Below are positions 43,900-52,799 of a stretch of DNA of 64,000 nucleotides, in pieces. Position 1 is the stretch's first letter. Each line of letters begins with the position of its first letter. The notes beneath the pieces were generated by a model. The model was given only the letters and a program-made list of their open reading frames with translations. It did not search any database and was not told the DNA's origin. Source of the DNA: Bacteroidota bacterium (GTDB taxonomy: Bacteria; Bacteroidota; Bacteroidia; Flavobacteriales; Flavobacteriaceae); the NCBI GenBank assembly GCA_027620655.1, contig JAQCDS010000004.1, positions 86,924 to 150,923 on the forward strand, in the 5' to 3' direction. The translations under genes and the position numbers were made by a program.

Positions 43900-44883
43900 T
43901 TAAACATTTTTAGCCATTGCTTCTTCAATTGCATTTGTAAACAGCTCTGATAGGCTTATGCCTGCACAAGCCGCTTGCTGAGGTAGGATACTCTCCTCGG
44001 TAAGTCCCGGAATGGTATTCATTTCTAAAAAGTAAGGAATATCACCTTTAAAAATAAATTCACTTCTCGAAAATCCGTCCATTTTTAGGATCTCATAAAT
44101 GCTTTTGGCCATTTTTTTCACATTTTGTTCTTGAATTTTAGAAAGACGAGCGGGTGTAATTTCTTCTGATTTCCCCAAATATTTGGCCTCGTAATCAAAA
44201 AAATCATTTTCTGAAACAATTTCTGTGATGGGCAAAACCAGCACTTCACCTTTGTAGCGAAGCACGCCCACCGAAACTTCCGTTCCGTCCAAATACGACT
44301 CAATAATCAATTCATCGTCATGCTCAAAAGCAATGTCTATTGCCGACTGAAGGTCTTCTATTTGATGGACTTTGGTGACGCCAAAACTACTGCCTGCGCG
44401 GTTGGCTTTTACAAAACAAGGCAATCCCACACGATCTATTATGGCTTTGGCATTGACGTTATCGCCCTTGTTTAGTGGGTATGAAATTGCGGTAGGGATG
44501 TTATAGGCCTTGAGTACATTAAGGCAATCTCTTTTGTTGAACGTTAGTGCCGCTTGATACATCCCACAGCTTGTATGTGGTATGTCCAACAATTCAAAAT
44601 AGGCTTGCATAAATCCATCTTCGCCTGGCGCCCCATGAATGGCATTAAAAACACAATCAAAATGAATGGTTTTACCATCAATAACGATTGAAAAATCGTT
44701 TGTGTTTACCAAAAATTCCTTTCCATCAGCTGCAACATACACCCACTTTTCTTTGGAGATATGGATGCAATAGGCCGTATATAGCTGTTTTGGAAGATGT
44801 TGAAAAACTACCTGTCCACTTTTTATAGAAATGGCGGCTTCGCTAGAAAACCCACCCATGATGATGGCAATGTTTTGTGTCAT
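43900..44883 (-). CDS. ddl: D-alanine--D-alanine ligase
   Basis: Makes D-Ala-D-Ala for peptidoglycan. ATP-grasp enzyme of 327 residues with the N-terminal IIMGGFSSEAAISIKSG, HGAPGEDG, the PCFVKANRAGSSFGVTKV loop, and the late MNTIPGLTEESILPQQA. The Tyr of the D-Ala specificity loop appears kept. Divergent from the PASTA gene. Confidence 0.96.
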   Translation of the reverse strand: MTQNIAIIMGGFSSEAAISIKSGQVVFQHLPKQLYTAYCIHISKEKWVYVAADGKEFLVNTNDFSIVIDGKTIHFDCVFNAIHGAPGEDGFMQAYFELLDIPHTSCGMYQAALTFNKRDCLNVLKAYNIPTAISYPLNKGDNVNAKAIIDRVGLPCFVKANRAGSSFGVTKVHQIEDLQSAIDIAFEHDDELIIESYLDGTEVSVGVLRYKGEVLVLPITEIVSENDFFDYEAKYLGKSEEITPARLSKIQEQNVKKMAKSIYEILKMDGFSRSEFIFKGDIPYFLEMNTIPGLTEESILPQQAACAGISLSELFTNAIEEAMAKNV

Positions 44884-44993
44884 AAATTGAATTTATGCTG
44901 TAAAAATATCATTTTTTAGGGATTTCATTTTTTATTTTTAAATAAACTTATACAATCTAAAATATACGAATCAATTTCTCTCAAAAAAATGTT

Positions 44994-45001
44994 TAGCTTT
45001 G
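44994..45001 (+). promoter_or_regulatory. -7 box of PASTA-rluD
   Basis: TAGCTTTG, a full TAnnTTTG match, 14 bases before the ATG at 45016. An in-frame ATG at 44989 precedes the box and cannot be used from this promoter. Confidence 0.5.
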
Positions 45002-45015
45002 CTAAAATTAGACCC

Positions 45016-45570
45016 ATGAATTTTTTAAAGTTTTTATTTAGTAGATCATTAGTCAGACAACTTGGTTTGGCTATTGTGGCTTGTATTATTTTTGCATTTT
45101 TAACGCTTAAATGGTTAAAATCCTACACCAACCATGGCGCATTTGTAGAAGTCCCCAATTTGGTCGGTTTATCTCTAAATGATGCTGAAATTACACTAGA
45201 CAATTTTGATCTTAGAACACAAGTTCAAGATTCATCCAACTACAACCCAAAATATCCCTCGGGAGCTGTAATAGAACAAGAACCATTGGCCGGGGCCAAA
45301 GTCAAAGAAAACAGAAAAATATATTTGATTTTAAACCCTTCAGATTATAGAAATGTGCTGGTGCCCAATGTCATCCGTAATACACTCCGTCAAACACGTC
45401 CTACTTTGGAAGCATTGGGCTTTAAAGTAGGTGAATTAATTTATGTGAATGACCTTGGAAAGGATGAGGTCATAGAACTCCGTTTTAGAGGGCGAAAACT
45501 TAATCCAGGTGATATGATTAGAAAAACATCAACCATCGATTTGGTTCTTGGAAATGGCATTCGTAGATAA
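45016..45570 (+). CDS. Single-pass membrane PASTA domain protein
   Basis: A 184-residue protein: one N-terminal membrane helix (about 15-34), then two PASTA domains (about 45-110 and 112-180) with VEVPNLVGLSLNDAEITLD and LVPNVIRNTLRQTRPTLEALGF. PASTA domains bind uncrosslinked peptidoglycan in Gram-positive kinases and PBPs, but here there is no kinase or PBP domain. rluD starts immediately after its stop, and ddl is divergent. Role inferred to be cell-wall sensing or tethering, not shown. Confidence 0.9.
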   Translation: MNFLKFLFSRSLVRQLGLAIVACIIFAFLTLKWLKSYTNHGAFVEVPNLVGLSLNDAEITLDNFDLRTQVQDSSNYNPKYPSGAVIEQEPLAGAKVKENRKIYLILNPSDYRNVLVPNVIRNTLRQTRPTLEALGFKVGELIYVNDLGKDEVIELRFRGRKLNPGDMIRKTSTIDLVLGNGIRR

Positions 45571-46602
45571 ATGGAATATATACCCTCATATTCGGAAGAT
45601 ACAGAAGACCTATTTGAGCATTTTGCTTTTACGGTTGATAAAGGCCAACAACCGCTACGGATTGATAAATATTTGATGAATTTTGTTGAAAACGCAACTC
45701 GAAACAAGATTCAAGCGGCTGCAAAATCTGGACATATATTTGTGAATGGTGCTGCTGTAAAATCCAATTATAAAGTCAAACCAAACGATCAAATTCGTGT
45801 ATTATTTGAACATCCTCCACACGAGTATCTATTAGTCCCAGAAGCTATTCCCTTAGATATTATTTATGAAGATGATGCCTTATTGGTAGTGAATAAACCT
45901 GCAGGTATGGTAGTGCATCCTGGACATGGTAATTATTCTGGAACATTAATTAATGCCCTTCTTTTTCATTTTGAACATTTGCCCAACAACAGTAGCAATC
46001 GTCCTGGACTGGTTCATCGCATCGACAAAGATACAAGTGGGCTTTTGGTTGTTGCCAAAACAGAACACGCCATGACGCATTTGTCGGCACAGTTTAAAGC
46101 CAAAACAAGTGAACGGTCATATACTGCCTTGGTGTGGGGCAATATTGAAGAAGACAAAGGCACTATAGATGGGAATATTGGCCGCCACCCCAAAAACAGA
46201 CTTCAGAATACGGTTTTTGAAGGCGATGAAGCCGATAAAGGAAAACCTGCCATTACTCATTTTGAGGTTTTGGAACGCTTGGGTTATGTTACTCTTGTAC
46301 GCTGCAAACTTGAAACAGGCCGTACACACCAAATTCGGGTACACATGAAACACATTGGTCATACATTGTTTAATGATGAACGCTATGGCGGTGAAAAAAT
46401 ATTGAAAGGCACTACCTTTACCAAATACAAACAATTTGTAGATAATTGTTTTAAAATTTTGCCACGCCAAGCATTACATGCCAAAACTTTGGGTTTTGTT
46501 CATCCCAAAACCGAAGCATTGATGTCGTTTTCTTGTGATTTGCCTTCTGATATAGAACTCTGCATTCAAAAATGGCGCGACTATGCCAAACATGTTCAAT
46601 AG
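45571..46602 (+). CDS. rluD: RluA-family 23S rRNA pseudouridine synthase
   Basis: A 343-residue enzyme with an N-terminal S4 RNA-binding domain (about 20-80, RIDKYLMNFVENATRNKIQ) and the catalytic domain with the Asp in HRIDKDTSGLLVVAK. The C-terminal GRTHQIRVHMKHIGHTL motif is conserved. Family and length point to RluD (positions in 23S helix 69), though RluC-like targets cannot be ruled out. It begins with the base after the PASTA stop. Confidence 0.92.
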   Translation: MEYIPSYSEDTEDLFEHFAFTVDKGQQPLRIDKYLMNFVENATRNKIQAAAKSGHIFVNGAAVKSNYKVKPNDQIRVLFEHPPHEYLLVPEAIPLDIIYEDDALLVVNKPAGMVVHPGHGNYSGTLINALLFHFEHLPNNSSNRPGLVHRIDKDTSGLLVVAKTEHAMTHLSAQFKAKTSERSYTALVWGNIEEDKGTIDGNIGRHPKNRLQNTVFEGDEADKGKPAITHFEVLERLGYVTLVRCKLETGRTHQIRVHMKHIGHTLFNDERYGGEKILKGTTFTKYKQFVDNCFKILPRQALHAKTLGFVHPKTEALMSFSCDLPSDIELCIQKWRDYAKHVQ

Positions 46603-46678
46603 CATGTACCATTTGTTTTATTGATGGTTGTATCAATAAGATTGAGTTCTAGGGTTTTTATCTTCTAAAATTTGTTGT

Positions 46679-46686
46679 TATTTTTG
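46679..46686 (+). promoter_or_regulatory. -7 box of yaaA
   Basis: TATTTTTG, a full match, 20 bases before the ATG. Confidence 0.45.
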
Positions 46687-46706
46687 TAAGACAAAAACTA
46701 TATGCT

Positions 46707-47465
46707 ATGAAACTTGTTATTTCTCCAGCTAAATCTTTAAATTATGAAAGTGAATTACCTACGGGTTTTAATTCCACAAGTTGTTTTTTGGAAGAAGCCA
46801 AACACTTGAATGAACTTTTAAAAAAGAAATCGCCAAAGGCTCTTTCTGATTTGATGCATATTTCAGAAAAACTAGGAGAACTTAATTATAATCGTAATCA
46901 AGAGTGGTCTTTGCCATTTACCCCCAACAATGCACGTCAGGCCATTTATGCGTTTAGTGGCGATGTGTATAGAGGTTTAGATGCTTATTCCATTTCAGAA
47001 GAAAAATTAGATATTTTACAACATACTGTTCGTATTATTTCGGGGCTTTATGGTTTGCTAAAACCAATGGATTTGATTCAACCCTATCGTTTGGAAATGG
47101 GAACAAAATTTCCTGTTGGAAAGCACAAAAACTTGTATGAATTTTGGCGTCAAAAAGTTACAACTGCACTGAATGATGAAATGCAAGACGGCGAATTGTT
47201 AGTTAATCTTGCCAGTCAAGAGTATTTTAAAGCTATTGATACCAAAGTTTTAAAATCGCCCTTAGTTCATGTAGATTTTAAAGAATACAAAAATGGCCAA
47301 TATAAAACCATTGCTATTTTTTCAAAACTAGCACGTGGACTAATGACCCGTCATATTGTAGAAACCAATGCTAAATCCATAGAGGATCTCAAAACATTTA
47401 ACGCAGAACGTTATGCTTTTGATGCCAATTTATCCACAGAAAATAAATTGGTATTTACACGCTAA
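46707..47465 (+). CDS. yaaA: Peroxide stress protein YaaA
   Basis: A 252-residue DUF328/UPF0246 protein that limits intracellular free iron and oxidative DNA damage in E. coli. It shows MKLVISPAKSLNYES at the start, GDVYRGLDAYSI, the GLYGLLKPMDLIQPYRLEMGTK region (in pieces) and MTRHIVETNAKSIEDLKTFN near the end. Convergent with the Gmad2 gene (4-base overlap). Confidence 0.95.
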   Translation: MKLVISPAKSLNYESELPTGFNSTSCFLEEAKHLNELLKKKSPKALSDLMHISEKLGELNYNRNQEWSLPFTPNNARQAIYAFSGDVYRGLDAYSISEEKLDILQHTVRIISGLYGLLKPMDLIQPYRLEMGTKFPVGKHKNLYEFWRQKVTTALNDEMQDGELLVNLASQEYFKAIDTKVLKSPLVHVDFKEYKNGQYKTIAIFSKLARGLMTRHIVETNAKSIEDLKTFNAERYAFDANLSTENKLVFTR

Positions 47466-47860
47466 GGTTTAAAGCGAATGGGCACTTCAAATTGATGTGA
47501 TTCTCCAGCTTCATCACCACTTCCATCACCTGGATTGTTATGGATAATTAGTGTTCCTTTTTCTGCATTTTTTGCATCAAATGTTATAGTTGTTTTAAAT
47601 TGTACAGGACCAGGCTTCATCCATTCTTCAGTAGCGGACATGATGCCGTAGGCCATTTCTTTTCCATCAGAATCGATGAGTTTAATAATTCCCAATTCAC
47701 CTTCATGTGCACTCCAAACCCCCATAGAATTTATATTTATCGTTAAAGGTGAAGTTATAACATCATATGGATTTACACTGATTGTTGGCCGCAACGGGGT
47801 ATTGGTTTTACAATTAAAAATAAAGGAAAAAAATATGAGAATAAATAGTTTTAATTTCAT
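47462..47860 (-). CDS. Gmad2 immunoglobulin-like domain lipoprotein
   Basis: A 132-residue exported lipoprotein: signal ending IFNC (C17) and one Gmad2 Ig-like domain (ISVNPYDVITSPLTININS... ending EVPIRF), usually found in Bacillota and Bacteroidota envelope proteins. Function unknown. It lies 35 bases past the trpA stop in the same direction, so read-through from the trp operon is possible. Confidence 0.85.
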   Translation of the reverse strand: MKLKLFILIFFSFIFNCKTNTPLRPTISVNPYDVITSPLTININSMGVWSAHEGELGIIKLIDSDGKEMAYGIMSATEEWMKPGPVQFKTTITFDAKNAEKGTLIIHNNPGDGSGDEAGESHQFEVPIRFKP

Positions 47861-47895
47861 AGTAACATGATTTGGGTTTCCCCAAAACTACTAAA

Positions 47896-48660
47896 TTACT
47901 TTAAAATATCATCAATAAATTCATCAATATGTTCTACACCTCTATGGGTCAAATGCTTAATAAATGCACTTCCAATAATAGCGCCTTTGGCGTAGGTTGT
48001 GGCCTGCAAAAAGGTCTCTTTATTGGAAATTCCAAAACCTACAATTTGTGGGTTTTTTAAGTTTAAATCTGAAATGCGTTTAAAATAGTTTTGTTGAACA
48101 TCGCCAAACCCACTTTGTGCACCTGTTGTACTTGCGCTACTGACCATATAAATAAAGCCCTCTGAAATGGAGTCTATATAACGGATTCTTTCATCAGAAG
48201 TTTGTGGCGTAATCAGAAAAATATTTAAAAGTTCATATTTTTCAAAAATTACTTTGTACTGTTCGTGATAGACGTCTGCTGGGAGATCAGGGATGATAAA
48301 ACCGTCTATACCAATTTCTTTGCATTTTCGACAAAATGCCTCTACACCATATTGCAACATGGGGTTAAAATAGCCCATTAAAATCAAAGGAATAGAAACA
48401 GATTTTCGAATGTCTTTAAGTTGCTCAAAAATCAATTCTGTGTGCATTCCATTTTTTAGTGCTTGTGTTGAGCTTTCTTGAATGGTTGGCCCATCGGCCA
48501 AAGGATCACTAAAAGGGAGTCCAATTTCAATCATATCCACACCACTGTTTTCTAATTTTTTTATAATTTCAACAGTATCATTAAGTGCTGGGTACCCTGC
48601 AGAAAAATAGATGGAAAGCAGTTTTTTGTCTTCGTTTAGTTTGGCTTGAATTCTGTTCAT
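47896..48660 (-). CDS. trpA: Tryptophan synthase alpha chain
   Basis: Cleaves indole-3-glycerol phosphate to indole, channelled to TrpB. The TIM barrel carries the catalytic Glu in MIEIGLPFSDPLADGPTIQ and Asp in GFIIPDLPADV; phosphate loops are at the C-terminal side (VGFGISNKETF, GAIIGSAFIK). The length of 254 is slightly short but complete. It is the last of seven trp genes, 5 bases after trpB. Confidence 0.97.
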   Translation of the reverse strand: MNRIQAKLNEDKKLLSIYFSAGYPALNDTVEIIKKLENSGVDMIEIGLPFSDPLADGPTIQESSTQALKNGMHTELIFEQLKDIRKSVSIPLILMGYFNPMLQYGVEAFCRKCKEIGIDGFIIPDLPADVYHEQYKVIFEKYELLNIFLITPQTSDERIRYIDSISEGFIYMVSSASTTGAQSGFGDVQQNYFKRISDLNLKNPQIVGFGISNKETFLQATTYAKGAIIGSAFIKHLTHRGVEHIDEFIDDILK

Positions 48661-48665
48661 CGAGC

Positions 48666-49847
48666 TTATAATTTAAAATAATCAATGTATGTGTTGAGGT
48701 CTTTGTCTCCACGCCCTGATAGACACACCACAATAATATCATTAGGTTTAAAGGTTTTATTTTCAAAAATGGCAAAGGCATGAGCGGTTTCTATTGCAGG
48801 AATAATTCCCTCCAATTGCGACAGCATTAGTCCTGCTGTCATGGCTTCATCGTCTGTAACGGGGATAAATTCCGCCCGTTTTGAAGTATATAAATGCGCA
48901 TGCATCGGGCCAACACCAGGGTAGTCTAATCCTGCTGAGATAGAGTAGGGTTCTGTAATTTGCCCATCTTTTGTTTGCATCAAAAGCGTTTTACTACCGT
49001 GAATAATGCCTTCTTTTCCTAAAATTGAAGTGGCAGCACTTTCGCCAGTTTCAACTCCTTTTCCAGCGGCCTCTACTGCAATAAGCCCCACACGTTCATC
49101 ATCCAAAAAATGATAATAAGCACCAGCAGCATTGCTGCCACCACCAACACAGGCCACCACATAATCTGGATTTTCAGTACCCTCTGCCGCGTTCAATTGC
49201 CATTTGATTTCTTCTGAAACAACCGATTGAAAGCGCGATACCATATCGGGGTAGGGATGAGGCCCTACCGCACTTCCAATAATGTAATGTGTGTCTTCTG
49301 GATTATTAATCCAATCTCTAATCGCTTCATTTGTGGCATCTTTGAGAGTACGACTTCCCGAAGTTGCTGGGCGAACTTCCGCACCTAACATTTTCATTCG
49401 TGCAACATTTGGCGCTTGACGTGCAATGTCAATTTCACCCATATAAACAATACATTCTAACCCTGCCAAAGCACATACTGTAGCGGTAGCTACTCCATGT
49501 TGTCCAGCACCAGTTTCTGCAATAATTCTTGTCTTTCCAAGACGTTTGGCCATCAAAATTTGCCCAATCGTATTGTTGACCTTATGGGCTCCAGTATGAC
49601 ACAAATCCTCTCGTTTGAAATATATTTTTGTATTGTATTTTTTAGAAAAACGCTTTGCAAAATAAAGTGGTGTCGGTCGACCAACATAATCTTTTAAGAG
49701 TTGCTCAAATTCTGCTTTGAACTCTGGCTCTGCCATGATGCTCAAATATTTTTGTTGTAATTCCTCAATATTTGGGTAGAGCATTTCTGGAATAAATGCC
49801 CCTCCAAATTGACCGTAATATCCTTTTTTATTCACGTGATAACTCAT
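48666..49847 (-). CDS. trpB: Tryptophan synthase beta chain
   Basis: PLP enzyme that joins indole and serine. The Schiff-base Lys is in CHTGAHKVNNTIGQ, the phosphate-binding loop is VGGGSNAAG, and GRPTPLYFAKRFSKK is the N-terminal segment. The length of 393 fits TrpB1. It overlaps trpF by 4 bases. Confidence 0.98.
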   Translation of the reverse strand: MSYHVNKKGYYGQFGGAFIPEMLYPNIEELQQKYLSIMAEPEFKAEFEQLLKDYVGRPTPLYFAKRFSKKYNTKIYFKREDLCHTGAHKVNNTIGQILMAKRLGKTRIIAETGAGQHGVATATVCALAGLECIVYMGEIDIARQAPNVARMKMLGAEVRPATSGSRTLKDATNEAIRDWINNPEDTHYIIGSAVGPHPYPDMVSRFQSVVSEEIKWQLNAAEGTENPDYVVACVGGGSNAAGAYYHFLDDERVGLIAVEAAGKGVETGESAATSILGKEGIIHGSKTLLMQTKDGQITEPYSISAGLDYPGVGPMHAHLYTSKRAEFIPVTDDEAMTAGLMLSQLEGIIPAIETAHAFAIFENKTFKPNDIIVVCLSGRGDKDLNTYIDYFKL

Positions 49848-50458
49848 AGTCTTTCAATAAATTTTTTAAGTTTAATACTATCTTTTAAAGCAGGTTTTAT
49901 TTCAAATTTACTATTGACATCAATAGCATAGCATTGCTTTGCAGCAACACTATTTTTAAATTCATTTAGGGTTTCAATTTCTTCTAATCCAATTCCACCA
50001 CTCAAAAAATAGGGTGTTTTTGAATCGTAATTTTCTAAAATACTCCAATCAAAACAGTAACCATTACCACCAGGATTTGGACCTTTTGTATCGAATAAGA
50101 AATAATCAACATGGTCTTCAAAGGGCTTTAATTTTTTAAAGTTGAAATTGTTTTTAACAGAAAATACTTTTATGATTTCTATATTTTTAGTTCTAATTTT
50201 TTTACAGAATTCCGCAGTTTCATCGCCATGGAGCTGTACCACGTTTAGACCAAATTGATTAATAGTGTTTGTGATGGTATCGATGGATGCATTGACAAAA
50301 ACACCAACTTTTTTTATGTTTTTTGGTATTTCGGAGATAGATTCTGAAACGAAGCGTGGAGATTTTTCATAAAATATAAAACCCATATAATCTAGGTTGA
50401 GGGCAGAGACCTTCAAAATATTGTCTTGATATTTCATGCCGCATACTTTCAGTTTCAT
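49844..50458 (-). CDS. trpF: Phosphoribosylanthranilate isomerase
   Basis: TIM-barrel isomerase of 204 residues. MKLKVCGMKYQDN at the start carries the conserved Cys, VVQLHGDETAEFC follows, and FLFDTKGPNPGGNGYCFDW holds the catalytic Asp. A separate gene here, not fused to trpC. It overlaps both neighbours by 4 bases. Confidence 0.96.
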   Translation of the reverse strand: MKLKVCGMKYQDNILKVSALNLDYMGFIFYEKSPRFVSESISEIPKNIKKVGVFVNASIDTITNTINQFGLNVVQLHGDETAEFCKKIRTKNIEIIKVFSVKNNFNFKKLKPFEDHVDYFLFDTKGPNPGGNGYCFDWSILENYDSKTPYFLSGGIGLEEIETLNEFKNSVAAKQCYAIDVNSKFEIKPALKDSIKLKKFIERL

Positions 50459-51240
50459 GCTTCTAGGGTTTTAATAAATTCTGTTGCACTTTTACCTGGA
50501 TTATTTGTTTTCATAAAATTTTCACCAATCAAAAACCCCTGAAAACCAAAGGGTTGTAGTGCTTTTATGGCTTCAGCAGAGCTGATGCCGCTTTCAGATA
50601 CTTTTACAAATTTATTTGGAATGGAGTGGCTCAACTCTTTACTGTGTTTCAAATCCACTTCAAAAGTTTTTAGGTTTCTATTGTTGATCCCAATCATGTC
50701 CAAGCTTGGCATTAGTGCTTTTTGCAATTCTTCATCATTGTGAATTTCCAAAAGAATTTCTAAGTTTAATTGCTTGGCAATTTTTGATAGGTTTTCAATT
50801 TCATTTCTTGTCAGCACTGCAGCAATGAGTAAAATAACGTCTGCACCATAGGCTTTTGCTTCAAAAATTTGATAAGGATCGATAATGAAATCTTTTCGTA
50901 AAAGTGGCAAATTGCAACTTGCACGAGCTAAGAGTAAGTCTTCTAAATTTCCTCCAAAATATTTGGTGTCTGTAAGCACAGACATTCCACAAACTCCAGC
51001 AGTTTGATAACCTTTGGCGACGTCTTGAATATTTAAATTTTGATTAATGACAGCTTTTGACGGCGATCGTCGTTTGTGCTCTGCAATAATTCCAGATTTG
51101 CTTTCTGACAGTCGTTTTTTTAATGAGTTTTTTGGTCTATCAAAAAGTACGGATTGCTCCAATTGAGCTACAGGGATTATTGATTTTTTGAGCTCAATTT
51201 CCTTTATTTTATCTGCAATAATGCGTTCTAATATACTCAT
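50455..51240 (-). CDS. trpC: Indole-3-glycerol phosphate synthase
   Basis: Ring-closing TIM-barrel enzyme of 261 residues. It shows IIAEHKRRSPSKAVIN, LLRKDFIIDPYQIFEA, MIGINNRNLKTFEVD and VSESGISSAEA. The start at 51240 (MSILERI) is chosen; an in-frame ATG at 51252 would overlap trpD by 11 bases. Confidence 0.97.
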   Translation of the reverse strand: MSILERIIADKIKEIELKKSIIPVAQLEQSVLFDRPKNSLKKRLSESKSGIIAEHKRRSPSKAVINQNLNIQDVAKGYQTAGVCGMSVLTDTKYFGGNLEDLLLARASCNLPLLRKDFIIDPYQIFEAKAYGADVILLIAAVLTRNEIENLSKIAKQLNLEILLEIHNDEELQKALMPSLDMIGINNRNLKTFEVDLKHSKELSHSIPNKFVKVSESGISSAEAIKALQPFGFQGFLIGENFMKTNNPGKSATEFIKTLEA

Positions 51241-51241
51241 G

Positions 51242-52228
51242 TTAAACTGCAATTAATTGGGTTAAACATTTCTTGGCTTTGCCGCTCAACAGACTTTCTT
51301 TGGCCATTTCAAAACCATCTTCATGCGATATTTGTTTTGCAGTCGCAATGGCCAATCCTGCATTAGCGCAAACCACATTATTTTGTGCTTCTGTACCATT
51401 ACCAGAAATAATTGTTTCAAAGATTTTAGTTGCTTCTTCAACGGTGTTTCCCCCAAAAATAGCATTAGGTGTTATATTTTTGAGTCCTAAGCTGTTTGGA
51501 GAAAATATCAATTCTGAATGGTTTGAAGCAATTTTTGCATTGTTTGTTAGCGACAATTCATCGTAACCTCCTAAGTCATGAACAATACTGTAATTTTTGT
51601 CAGTTTGTTGATACAAATAATTGTAAAGACGTAATAATTCAAGATTAAAAACCCCAACCATTTGATGCTTTGGAAATGAGGGATTGACCATGGGCCCCAA
51701 CATATTAAAAAACGTTTTGATACCCAATGCTTTTCGAATTGGCGCAACGTTTTTCATTGCTGGATGAAATAGAGGTGCGTGTAGTACACAAATGTTTGCC
51801 GTTTCAATGGCACGTTTGAGGTGGTTTGAATCATTTGAAAAGGTAATACCTATAGCTTCCAATACATTAGAAGATCCGCAGGCCGATGAAACACCATAGT
51901 TTCCATGTTTAGCTACAGCCACACCAGCTCCAGCAGTTACAAAAGAAGATAATGTAGAAATATTGAATGTATTTTTTCCATCTCCTCCAGTGCCACACAA
52001 GTCAATAGGGTTATGGTCCTTCAAATCTACCGCAATACAAAGTTCTAGCAAAGCATCTCGAAATCCCTGAAGTTCTGCAACAGTTATGCTTCGCATCATG
52101 TAGACGGTAAGAAAAGATGCAATTTGTGCCTGATTATAATCGCCTTTAGAGATGCTAATTAAAATTTGCTTCGCTTCATTGGCGCTTATGCTTTCGTGGT
52201 TTATAAGTCGATTTAAAAGTATTTTCAT
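51242..52228 (-). CDS. trpD: Anthranilate phosphoribosyltransferase
   Basis: Joins anthranilate and PRPP. It has CGTGGDGKNTFNIST (PRPP loop), KHGNYGVSSACGSSNVLEA, and RKALGIKTFFNMLGPMVNP. The length of 328 is near the usual 330-345. It ends 1 base before trpC. Confidence 0.97.
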   Translation of the reverse strand: MKILLNRLINHESISANEAKQILISISKGDYNQAQIASFLTVYMMRSITVAELQGFRDALLELCIAVDLKDHNPIDLCGTGGDGKNTFNISTLSSFVTAGAGVAVAKHGNYGVSSACGSSNVLEAIGITFSNDSNHLKRAIETANICVLHAPLFHPAMKNVAPIRKALGIKTFFNMLGPMVNPSFPKHQMVGVFNLELLRLYNYLYQQTDKNYSIVHDLGGYDELSLTNNAKIASNHSELIFSPNSLGLKNITPNAIFGGNTVEEATKIFETIISGNGTEAQNNVVCANAGLAIATAKQISHEDGFEMAKESLLSGKAKKCLTQLIAV

Positions 52229-52231
52229 AAC

Positions 52232-52798
52232 TTATGAATTAATCCAATTTTTTAGCATTGTTTTTCCGTCGGGTGTCAATACAGATTCTGGATGAAATTG
52301 AACCCCTTTGACATCAAATTCTTTGTGGCGAAGTGCCATAATGTGTTGATTTTCATCAACACTTGTAATTTCTAAACATGCTGGAAGCTCGCCTTTTACA
52401 ACCCAAGAGTGGTAACGTCCAACATCGATGGTTGACGGTAATCCCTTAAATAAAATTTCGTCTTTAGAAGTGATGTTTACTTTAGTCTGAATACCATGAT
52501 AAACGGTGTCTAGATTTTCAAGTGTTGCCCCAAATACTTCGCCAATGGCCTGCATTCCAAGGCATACACCTAAAATACTTTTTGTGGAAGCATAGGTTTT
52601 TATAATGGACTTTAAAAGCCCTGCTTCTTCTGGAATTCCTGGCCCAGGAGAAAGCACAATTTTTTCAAATGGCTCTACATCTTCCAATTGAAGTTGATCA
52701 TTTCGAACAACGGTAATTTGGCAATTCAAATCTTCCAAATAATGAACCAAATTATAGGTAAAACTATCGTAATTATCAATGACTAAAATATTTTTCAT
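52232..52798 (-). CDS. trpG: Anthranilate synthase component II (glutamine amidotransferase)
   Basis: Class I amidotransferase of 188 residues giving ammonia to TrpE. The nucleophile Cys is in LGVCLGMQAIGE, and His-Glu in GVQFHPESV. The start at 52798 avoids overlap with trpE. The protein may also serve para-aminobenzoate synthesis, as in other bacteria with one TrpG. Confidence 0.96.
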   Translation of the reverse strand: MKNILVIDNYDSFTYNLVHYLEDLNCQITVVRNDQLQLEDVEPFEKIVLSPGPGIPEEAGLLKSIIKTYASTKSILGVCLGMQAIGEVFGATLENLDTVYHGIQTKVNITSKDEILFKGLPSTIDVGRYHSWVVKGELPACLEITSVDENQHIMALRHKEFDVKGVQFHPESVLTPDGKTMLKNWINS

Positions 52799-52799
52799 A

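Noticed and set aside
47871..47886. TTTGGG-TTTC-CCCAAA hairpin as trp terminator
   Set aside because: Short stem with no T-run on the minus strand, so termination is not supported; the Gmad2 gene may be read from the trp operon.
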